DNA from: Anaerorudis sp964444915
GTDB lineage: Bacteria > Bacteroidota > Bacteroidia > Bacteroidales > Dysgonomonadaceae
Assembly (NCBI GenBank): GCA_964444915.1
Contig: CAYUIY010000043.1
Location: 1 to 18,491 of the forward strand
Reading direction: 5' to 3'
Length of the DNA: 18,491 nucleotides
In this document: one piece after another, positions 1-6,475 of the stretch
How the letters are laid out: each line of letters opens with the position of its first letter
How positions within the stretch are numbered: position 1 is the first letter of the stretch
Notes under the pieces: generated by a model
What the model was told of the DNA's origin: nothing
Databases searched by the model: none
The model's input: only the letters and a program-made list of their open reading frames with translations
Position numbers and translations under genes: made by a program

Positions 1-1197
1 CATCGTTTTTTGCCTGTCGGTAATCCGGATTCTTTGTTCAATAAGAATATGAAACTGCATGGTTGGGAACGTTTTGGAGAAAATAACAGTGATACCATAC
101 CGGGCTATATCGAAGGTCCTTGGCTCACCAAACACGACGGTAAATATTATATGCAATATGCGGCACCGGGAACTGAATTCAATGTCTATGCCGATGGTGT
201 GTACATGGGCGATCATCCGATGGGGCCTTATACGTATGCTCCTAATAATCCGATTAGTTTTAAACCGGGAGGTTTTATGAATGGAGCAGGACATGGAAGC
301 ACGGTGCTTGGACCGCAAAACACCTATTGGCATTTTGCGTCGATGGCTTTATCTTACAATGTCAACTGGGAAAGACGTCTTTGCATGTTCCCGCTCTTTT
401 TCGATTACGACGGACTAATGTGGGCTGACGCTTCATATGGCGACTATCCGCATTTTGCTCCGTCGGAACCCGGGAAAAAAGGTGAATTTGCCGGATGGAT
501 GCTGCTGTCATATAAAAAACCGGTGAAAGTCTCTTCTTTTGTGGAAGATCACACGGCGCAAAAATTGACAGACGAAAACGTAAAAACCTTTTGGCTTGCC
601 AAAAGCAACGACAATATGCAGTGGGTGGAAATCGACTTGTTAAATCCCTGTACGGTAAGAAGCATTCAGATAAATTATTTCGATTACAAATCGGATTTTT
701 ATGGGCGTATTGACGGATTGCGACATCGATATAAGGTGGAAGGCTCGCTCGACGGTAAAACATGGCAAACCTTGATCGACAAAAGCAATAGCTATCGGGA
801 CGCTCCGAACGATTACGAGGAACTTGCTATGCCGCAAAAGGTGCGTTATGTTCGTTACAAACATATTGAAGTACCGACACCCCATCTAGCAATTTCCGAT
901 ATTCGCATTTTCGGAACAGGTGATGGCGTAAAGCCGCAAAAAGTAAGCGGATTCAAAGTGGAAAGGAAAGATGACCGGCGTGATGTTCTCTTAACCTGGA
1001 AAGCGCAGGAAAATACCCAGGGATACAACATTCGATGGGGAATCGCGCCGGATAAATTGTACAATTCATGGTTGGTTTATGATGAACATCAATTGATGAT
1101 TCGTTCGCTTACAACAGATCAGCAATACTATTTCACGATCGAGGCATTTAACGAAAATGGAATTTCGGAACGAAGCACGTTTGTTCATGTAAAATAA
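1..1197 (+). CDS. GH43-like glycoside hydrolase with discoidin and FnIII-like C-terminus (5' partial)
   Basis: The reading frame is open to base 1, so the N-terminus lies outside the window; the TTG at base 10 is not a credible start. Numbering from base 1, residues 1-155 resemble the last blades of a family 43 five-bladed propeller. IEGPWL holds the likely general-acid Glu38, and GAGHGST (about 96-101) holds the conserved propeller His. The catalytic Asp base and the second Asp would be upstream and cannot be checked. Residues about 165-305 look like an F5/8 type C (discoidin) domain, ending in a typical 'ISDIRIFG' strand. Residues about 312-398 look like a fibronectin type III domain. The likely role is secreted or periplasmic trimming of plant or host polysaccharide, probably arabinosidase or xylosidase type, but the substrate cannot be read from the sequence. 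No carbohydrate gene follows it on this strand. Confidence 0.82.
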   Translation, partial: HRFLPVGNPDSLFNKNMKLHGWERFGENNSDTIPGYIEGPWLTKHDGKYYMQYAAPGTEFNVYADGVYMGDHPMGPYTYAPNNPISFKPGGFMNGAGHGSTVLGPQNTYWHFASMALSYNVNWERRLCMFPLFFDYDGLMWADASYGDYPHFAPSEPGKKGEFAGWMLLSYKKPVKVSSFVEDHTAQKLTDENVKTFWLAKSNDNMQWVEIDLLNPCTVRSIQINYFDYKSDFYGRIDGLRHRYKVEGSLDGKTWQTLIDKSNSYRDAPNDYEELAMPQKVRYVRYKHIEVPTPHLAISDIRIFGTGDGVKPQKVSGFKVERKDDRRDVLLTWKAQENTQGYNIRWGIAPDKLYNSWLVYDEHQLMIRSLTTDQQYYFTIEAFNENGISERSTFVHVK

Positions 1198-1202
1198 ATG
1201 AT

Positions 1203-1304
1203 TCGATATTGATAGCCGAAGATGCTGACGACATCCTCTTAAATGAACCAAATTATGCTTTAAAAGACAAAGGGTATAAGATGTTTTTTCATCCCAGGTT
1301 ATGA
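1203..1304 (+). pseudogene. possible response-regulator receiver remnant
   Basis: Just downstream of the GH43-like gene, in another frame, 33 codons read like the first strand and helix of a CheY-type receiver domain. ILIAED carries an acidic pair after a hydrophobic strand, ADDILL follows, and NYALKDKGYKM resembles the usual end of helix 1 ('YALEKEGYEV'). A TGA stops it at 1302-1304, and I see no phospho-acceptor Asp or later domain in any frame. If real, it is a broken leftover of a two-component regulator. Such regulators often adjoin carbohydrate loci in Bacteroidetes. The similarity is short and could be chance. Confidence 0.3.
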
Positions 1305-1308
1305 AGGT

Positions 1309-1337
1309 GATAGATGAAAAATCGTTTTTCGACTATC
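1309..1337. terminator. imperfect inverted repeat between convergent genes, possible bidirectional terminator
   Basis: The outer arms are GATAG/CTATC and the inner arms GAAAAA/TTTTTC, around a TCG loop, with one mismatch and one wobble between them. The repeat lies where the GH43-like gene and the methyltransferase gene converge and covers the methyltransferase stop codon. It lacks a GC-rich stem and a separate T-tract, so termination is only suggested by position. Confidence 0.3.
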
Positions 1338-2616
1338 GGTTGTTATCGTTGGACGAAAAATTTTTTCCCTTGAAGCCTTTATATGGTTTTTGTTTTGGTA
1401 CGACCAACTTCTGCTTTTTATGTCTGTGGTGATGAAGGTCAAATTTGGGTCGTTTGTAGCGTACGTGATCTTCGCGTTTGCCGGCAAAAATTTCATATAC
1501 CCGCATTTCGCATTCCAGTTGACCGTTCATAAGGGGAAAGCGTTTGGTGGGTTTCAATCCGATTTTGTCGAAAAGCTCTTTTCGATAACTCAGGACGTAA
1601 GCATCATATCCAACGAATACATGTTTGAGCCTCTCTCCGAGGGTGGCGTATAGTTTTTCGATATCTTCCACCTTAATGCGTTCGCCGTATGGTGGATTGG
1701 TCATGAATACACCAGCCGGTTTAGGTGCTTCGGTATATTGTTGCAATGCTTTCACCTCCAAATCGATATATTTTTTCAATCCGGCGTTTCGAATGTTCTT
1801 TTCGGCAACTGCAATTGCCTTGGGAGAGATATCTGAACCGATGATGCGATAGTGAAATTCACGCGCTCCAGAGTCATCATTGTAAATTTCGCTGAAAAGT
1901 TCTTCGTCGAAATCGTTCCAGTTTTCAAAGGCAAAATGTTTTCGATGAATGCCCGGTGGGATGCCCAAGGCAATCATTGCCGCTTCGATCAGCAATGTTC
2001 CCGATCCGCACATCGGATCGATAAAGGTGCTTTCACCATGCCATCCCGATTTCAAGATCATGCCTGCAGCCAGCACTTCGTTCAGTGGTGCTTCGGTTTG
2101 TGCTATACGATATCCGCGTTTGTGCAGCGATTCGCCCGAACTGTCGAGCGAAAGTGTACAGGTTTTATGGGTTATGTGGATATTGAATACCAAATCGGGA
2201 TTGGTAACACTCACCGACGGACGTTTGCCGTATTTTTCCGTAAAATAGTCGGCTATAGCGTCTTTCACCCGATAGGCGACGAACTTGGAATGGGTAAAAA
2301 TGTGCGAATAAACTACCGAATCTACGGCAAAAGTTTTGTCGAGCGACAGGTATTCGTCCCAATTCAATTTTTTCACTTCTTCGTATACTTCATCGGCATT
2401 TTCGGCTTTGAATGTATGGATGGGTTTCAATATTCTTAACGCAGTGCGACAATGGATATTTGCTTTATACATTAAGGCTTTGTCACCTGTAAAAGATACC
2501 ATGCGGGTGCCGATTTCCACATTTTCGGCTCCAATACCGATGAGTTCTTCTGCAAGCACATCTTCGAGTTCTGCCATTGTTTTGGCAATCAAGGGAAATT
2601 TGTCGGATTTGTTCAT
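1333..2616 (-). CDS. rlmL: THUMP-domain class I SAM-dependent RNA methyltransferase (RlmL N-terminal type)
   Basis: This is a 427-residue protein starting at the ATG at 2616; an in-frame TTG at 2631 would add five residues but is less likely. Residues about 5-160 form the ferredoxin-like/THUMP RNA-binding part, with a typical end 'LDSSGESLHKRGYR' at 157-170. The methyltransferase fold follows, with motif I DPMCGSGTLLIEAA (200-213) binding SAM and motif IV TNPPYGER (306-313), the NPPY of N-methyltransferases. The family (COG0116) includes the N-terminal half of E. coli RlmL, which makes m2G2445 in 23S rRNA. The second, RlmK-like half is absent here, as in many non-enteric homologues. The last 45 or so residues form a basic, His/Lys-rich tail, probably an RNA contact. 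A TAnnTTTG box lies 28 bases upstream, so it need not depend on the lipoprotein gene before it. The exact target base is inferred. Confidence 0.88.
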   Translation of the reverse strand: MNKSDKFPLIAKTMAELEDVLAEELIGIGAENVEIGTRMVSFTGDKALMYKANIHCRTALRILKPIHTFKAENADEVYEEVKKLNWDEYLSLDKTFAVDSVVYSHIFTHSKFVAYRVKDAIADYFTEKYGKRPSVSVTNPDLVFNIHITHKTCTLSLDSSGESLHKRGYRIAQTEAPLNEVLAAGMILKSGWHGESTFIDPMCGSGTLLIEAAMIALGIPPGIHRKHFAFENWNDFDEELFSEIYNDDSGAREFHYRIIGSDISPKAIAVAEKNIRNAGLKKYIDLEVKALQQYTEAPKPAGVFMTNPPYGERIKVEDIEKLYATLGERLKHVFVGYDAYVLSYRKELFDKIGLKPTKRFPLMNGQLECEMRVYEIFAGKREDHVRYKRPKFDLHHHRHKKQKLVVPKQKPYKGFKGKNFSSNDNNR

Positions 2617-2643
2617 TCGCTGAATTTTCAATTATTTCGGATG

Positions 2644-2651
2644 CAAAGATA
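2644..2651 (-). promoter_or_regulatory. Bacteroidetes -7 box (TATCTTTG) for the methyltransferase gene
   Basis: On the minus strand the sequence reads TATCTTTGC, a full match to TAnnTTTG, in the 52-base gap before the ATG at 2616. I see no clear TTTG -33 element at the usual distance. It would give a leader of about 20 bases. Confidence 0.5.
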
Positions 2652-2668
2652 AGGAATCTAAGCGCCTG

Positions 2669-4201
2669 TTATTGTTTTACTTTTATCTTTTTTGCTTTTG
2701 ATTCGTTCTTAAAGGCATCTAGTGCAGTCACCACATAAATATAACTTTTTTTCCCTCCTTCGTAAGGGAGAACATAGAAGTTGTCCGGTGTGACCCCGAG
2801 TATGTTTTTGGCTTTCCCGGTATCTATTTTTTCACCTTTACGAAACCGATAGATAACGAAATACTGAGCAGCCTCGGGATTATTCGGTTGCTTTTTATGA
2901 TCCCATGTAAGAAAGTGCATATCTTCAGTAAAGACCTCAGTAAGGTTTTTTACTTTGTCCGGACGTTTTTTGTGCATGTGGGTGTATGGTGGAATGAGCG
3001 ATTTTGCCTGATGGATGCGGCTTTTAAGAATATCGGCTGTCTCATTGGCATTCTCAATGATTAGATAACCGTACCAGTAGCAGTTTCCATCAACGAATGC
3101 CATTTCGCGCGAGCGACGTATTTTTTCGTCCAATTCGTCGGCATCAATACTCCGTTTCAAATCTTGTCCGATATAGAGCGGGCGATCGAAACTATTGGCG
3201 TTCCACCATTCGAGCAAAGTCAGGTAATCGGCATTTTTGTGACCGATTTCCCAATATAGTTGCGGTAAATTATAGTCAATCCATCCTTTTTTCATCCATA
3301 GTAGAATATCGGCATACAGATCGCCGTAGTTTTCCAGACCGTTTGTTTCGCTACCCGAACCGTCGGGGGTGTTTTTTTTGTTGCGATAAATACCGAAGGG
3401 GCTAATACCGAAACGCACCCATGGTTTTGTGGCGGCGATGGTGTATTTAATTTGTTGGATGAGTAAGTTCACATTGTTCCTGCGCCAATCGTCTCGTTGA
3501 TTTTGCGTGAATCCTTGTAGAGGGGCATACTTATTAAAGCTCTCGTCATCCGGGAAAGGTTTGCCTGCAATGGGATAAGGATAAAAATAATCATCCATGT
3601 GAATGGCATCCACATCGTATCGTGACACGATATCTTTCACAACGCGACAAATGAATTCGCGGTTTTCGGGCAACCCCGGGTCGAAAAACAATTGGTTGCC
3701 GTATTCAATAAATCTTTCCGGGTATTGCCAATAGATATGGTTGGGGGCAAGCTCATTATTGATATTTGTTTTCACGCGATAGGGGTTAAGCCAGGCATGG
3801 AGTTCTATTCCCCGTTTGTGACATTCGTCGATGATGAAAGCCAACGGATCAAAATCGGGATCGTCAGGTGCCAGACCTTGTTTGCCTGTAAGGAATCGAC
3901 TCCAGGGTTCCAAATTCGATTTGTAAAAAGCATCTGCTTCCGGGCGAACCTGAAAAATTATGGCGTTTATTCCCGACTCGTCTAGTTTTCGTACCATTTC
4001 TACGATGTAGTGTTTCATGGCGGCACTATTCATTTTTTGATACCGTGTTTGCCCTACGGTTTGTATCCAAGTACCGCGAAATTCATGTTTGGGAGTAGGA
4101 TCGGCTTTTCGGGTCAATGTTTGTTTAGTCGATCCACATGCAAAGAACAAAAAAGTTCCAATGACGAGTGTTAAGCTACGAAAAATTGATTTGACTTTCA
4201 T
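2669..4201 (-). CDS. GHL10-type (DUF187/YngK-like) glycosidase lipoprotein
   Basis: This is a 510-residue predicted lipoprotein. It has a basic start, a hydrophobic stretch at 9-21 and a lipobox FFAC with Cys22. The body (about 38-405) matches the glycosyl hydrolase-like 10 family, a TIM-barrel group related to YngK: EFRGTWIQTV (40-49), FQVRPEADAFY (83-93), HAWLNPYR (135-142), DAIHMDDYFYPYP (198-210) with acidic residues suited to catalysis, and RFGISPFGIYR (263-273). The C-terminal part (about 415-510) looks like a fibronectin-III-type domain. The natural substrate of most members is unknown; envelope or exogenous glycans are the usual guess. The ATG overlaps the antiporter stop by ATGA, so the two are probably co-transcribed and translationally coupled. 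The residues after Cys22 (GSTKQ) do not look like the acidic surface-export signal of some Bacteroidetes lipoproteins, so a periplasmic-side location is possible. Confidence 0.85.
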   Translation of the reverse strand: MKVKSIFRSLTLVIGTFLFFACGSTKQTLTRKADPTPKHEFRGTWIQTVGQTRYQKMNSAAMKHYIVEMVRKLDESGINAIIFQVRPEADAFYKSNLEPWSRFLTGKQGLAPDDPDFDPLAFIIDECHKRGIELHAWLNPYRVKTNINNELAPNHIYWQYPERFIEYGNQLFFDPGLPENREFICRVVKDIVSRYDVDAIHMDDYFYPYPIAGKPFPDDESFNKYAPLQGFTQNQRDDWRRNNVNLLIQQIKYTIAATKPWVRFGISPFGIYRNKKNTPDGSGSETNGLENYGDLYADILLWMKKGWIDYNLPQLYWEIGHKNADYLTLLEWWNANSFDRPLYIGQDLKRSIDADELDEKIRRSREMAFVDGNCYWYGYLIIENANETADILKSRIHQAKSLIPPYTHMHKKRPDKVKNLTEVFTEDMHFLTWDHKKQPNNPEAAQYFVIYRFRKGEKIDTGKAKNILGVTPDNFYVLPYEGGKKSYIYVVTALDAFKNESKAKKIKVKQ

Positions 4202-6306
4202 GAATGTTTCTGTTTATAAATTTTAAATGGTGAAAATATGGGATGATCTTTTTTAAGCAACACATCAGGTGCATGTTGTTGCGGATAAATGACGATGCGG
4301 TTGTACTTTGGGAAAGTATATTCTAAACGTGTCGGCAAATGATCAAGGGGCATCACATAAGAAATATATCCACGACGTGCGGAAACTAAGACAATAAGAT
4401 CTCCCTCTTTAATATACTCTGTACACGCCATCGGGTTGTTCCAATCTGTAAAAGGAATAAATATAAATAAATTTTTTAAGTCTTTTTGTTCGGCTATTAT
4501 TTTTTGCGTGTCGGGATGTCCAAGATGAACGATGGGAATGGAAAGTTCCTGAGCCAGTTTTACCATTTTTTGCAGCCATACACTGAATCCATATTCTCTT
4601 TCTGCAAGTGGGGGAGAAATAACGACAATGCGGTTGTTCGAAATTAAAGGTTTTTCGAGGTGGCAAATAAAGAGATTCTTGTCCAAATTTCTAATGGTTG
4701 CATCTACTTTATCGCCAAGTAACTTATCGATGAATCCGGTCTTTTCCCCCGGCCATCCCATGATGACAATGTCGGCCATAGTTTCGCGTGCCGTGCGTAC
4801 AATGCCGTTGGGGATGTTGTAATCGATGGTGGTGATGATATCCACATGCATTTCTGCTGCCGAAGCATCTTTCACCGATTCTTGAAGTTTTTGACGGAAT
4901 TTGATGATATTTTTTTCGGCTTCCACGTTATTGGGAACCACGCCCAGTAGAGCAACGGGATTGGCTGATTTGGGATCTTTAATCAGTAAAGCCAGGTCTA
5001 CCAGGTATCCGATATTATCCGGATTGGCAATTGGTACCAATATTTTTTCTTGTGCAAAGCTACCCAATGCAGCAGGTGTGAAATAACCTTCCTCCTCTTT
5101 CTCCATAACCAATTGTTTGGCTGCTCTTTGAGTAACCAAAGATGAGATGATACAAGTAATGAGAATAAGGATAATGGTTCCGTTGAGAATATATTCGTCC
5201 AGGATTCCTCCTTGATAGCCAACAAGGATAATTGCCAGAGTGGCTGCTGCATGCGAACTGCTCAATCCGAAGATAATGCCCCGTTGCGATGCAGAATAGT
5301 TACATACTTTTTGCGTGAAGAATGCGGCCAGCCATTTACCGATAAGGGCCACACATGTTAATGTTAATGCTACTATCAGTGTTTTCCATCCGTTCAGTAT
5401 CACTTTTACATCAACGATCATTCCTACCGAGATAAGGAAAATGGGGATAAATAAGGCATTCCCAAAAAAATCGATTCGATTCATCAGGGCCGAGGAGCTT
5501 GGAATAAGCCGGTTGAGTGCTAATCCGGCGGCGAATGCCCCGATGATGGGTTCCAGCCCTCCGAGTTCGGCCAGGAATCCGCAGACGAATAAAATGAAAA
5601 GGACAAAAATATAGTGTGAATATTTATCGTCTTCCACTTTTTGGAAAAACCATTTTGCCAGTTTGGGAATGAAAAAGAAAACAACGATGGAAAACAGAAT
5701 TAACGAAACGACCAGTTTTGCCCAGAATTCACCGTTTAATGCGCCCTCGTTGGCCGACATAATGATGGCAAGTATAATGAGTACGGAGGCATCGGTAAAG
5801 ATGGTCCCCCCTACCGTAATGGCAATAGCCTGGTTTTTTGAAACCCCCATCCGACTGACGATAGGATACGAAACCAGGGTATGTGTAGAGAACATGCTTG
5901 CAGTGAGAAAGGCAGGCATGGGATCGTAACCAAGTAAGTAACGGCAAACAGGGTAGCCGACAAGCAACGGAAGCATAAAAGTGAAAAATCCAAAGACAAG
6001 ACTTTTATCCTGGTTTGCTACGAATTCGTTGAAGTCCAACTCCAATCCGGCTGCAAACATGATATACATCAGTCCGATGGTGGAAAACATTTCCATGCCG
6101 GCATCGTCGGAAAGGATATTGAAACCGTGAGGTCCTACCAGTATTCCGGCGATGATAAGCCCGATAATAGAGGGTAAATTGATTCTTTTAAAGAGGGAGG
6201 GAATAAGTAAAACAATCGATAAAAGTACAAGAAAAACAAGAATGGGATCGTGTAAAGGCAAAGCAAAATCGCTTGTCAGAATCGATGTCATTTGATGGGT
6301 TTGCAC
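4198..6306 (-). CDS. CPA-type cation/proton antiporter with C-terminal USP-like domains
   Basis: This is a 702-residue inner-membrane protein. Residues about 20-395 carry the roughly dozen helices of a Na+/H+ exchanger domain (Pfam Na_H_Exchanger). They include GIIAGILVGPHG-like helix 2 (49-61), GTIFTDASVL (167-176) with the core T-D pair, ELGGLEPIIGAFAAGLALN (247-265) and PIFLISVGMIVD (288-299). Two cytoplasmic segments (about 418-550 and 556-680) look like universal-stress-protein folds; ADIVIMGWPG (511-520) resembles a USP nucleotide-binding loop. The role is monovalent cation/proton exchange for pH or salt balance, perhaps gated by the USP-like tail; the ion is not readable. The GTG at 6306 has AAAGGA seven bases upstream and is preferred. 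An ATG at 6291 is the alternative and would remove five residues. The 3' end overlaps the GHL10 lipoprotein start. Confidence 0.87.
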   Translation of the reverse strand: MQTHQMTSILTSDFALPLHDPILVFLVLLSIVLLIPSLFKRINLPSIIGLIIAGILVGPHGFNILSDDAGMEMFSTIGLMYIMFAAGLELDFNEFVANQDKSLVFGFFTFMLPLLVGYPVCRYLLGYDPMPAFLTASMFSTHTLVSYPIVSRMGVSKNQAIAITVGGTIFTDASVLIILAIIMSANEGALNGEFWAKLVVSLILFSIVVFFFIPKLAKWFFQKVEDDKYSHYIFVLFILFVCGFLAELGGLEPIIGAFAAGLALNRLIPSSSALMNRIDFFGNALFIPIFLISVGMIVDVKVILNGWKTLIVALTLTCVALIGKWLAAFFTQKVCNYSASQRGIIFGLSSSHAAATLAIILVGYQGGILDEYILNGTIILILITCIISSLVTQRAAKQLVMEKEEEGYFTPAALGSFAQEKILVPIANPDNIGYLVDLALLIKDPKSANPVALLGVVPNNVEAEKNIIKFRQKLQESVKDASAAEMHVDIITTIDYNIPNGIVRTARETMADIVIMGWPGEKTGFIDKLLGDKVDATIRNLDKNLFICHLEKPLISNNRIVVISPPLAEREYGFSVWLQKMVKLAQELSIPIVHLGHPDTQKIIAEQKDLKNLFIFIPFTDWNNPMACTEYIKEGDLIVLVSARRGYISYVMPLDHLPTRLEYTFPKYNRIVIYPQQHAPDVLLKKDHPIFSPFKIYKQKHS

Positions 6307-6387
6307 TTTTATTCCTTTGATTTAGAAATGATTTTAAACATAAGTGCCAATATAAAACTTCATGACAAATGAAATTTTGTTCAAATG

Positions 6388-6395
6388 CAAAAATA
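6388..6395 (-). promoter_or_regulatory. -7 box (TATTTTTG) for the antiporter-lipoprotein unit
   Basis: On the minus strand TATTTTTGC matches TAnnTTTG in the divergent gap between the antiporter and uvrA, leaving a leader of about 75 bases before the GTG. The area is very AT-rich, so chance matches are possible. Confidence 0.4.
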
Positions 6396-6432
6396 ATCAA
6401 AATATTTTGATTTATTGAGACTGCCTTACTTT

Positions 6433-6460
6433 TTTGTCGCTGTTAAAGTAATTATCTTTG
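6433..6460 (+). promoter_or_regulatory. uvrA promoter (TTTG ... TATCTTTG)
   Basis: A TTTG at 6433-6436 and TATCTTTG at 6453-6460 fit the Bacteroidetes -33/-7 pattern, with a 16-base spacer that is slightly short. The -7 box is 15 bases before the uvrA ATG, implying a very short leader. I see no SOS-type operator in it. Confidence 0.55.
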
Positions 6461-6475
6461 CATATTTAAAACGTG

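Noticed and set aside
1305..1390. Plus-strand ORF MKVIDEKSFFDYRLLSLDE after the receiver-like fragment
   Set aside because: It mostly lies antisense to the methyltransferase 3' end and does not resemble later receiver or DNA-binding segments.
1852..2439. 195-codon plus-strand ORF inside the methyltransferase gene
   Set aside because: It is fully antisense to a well-supported gene and has a composition rich in Phe, Arg and His typical of a shadow frame.
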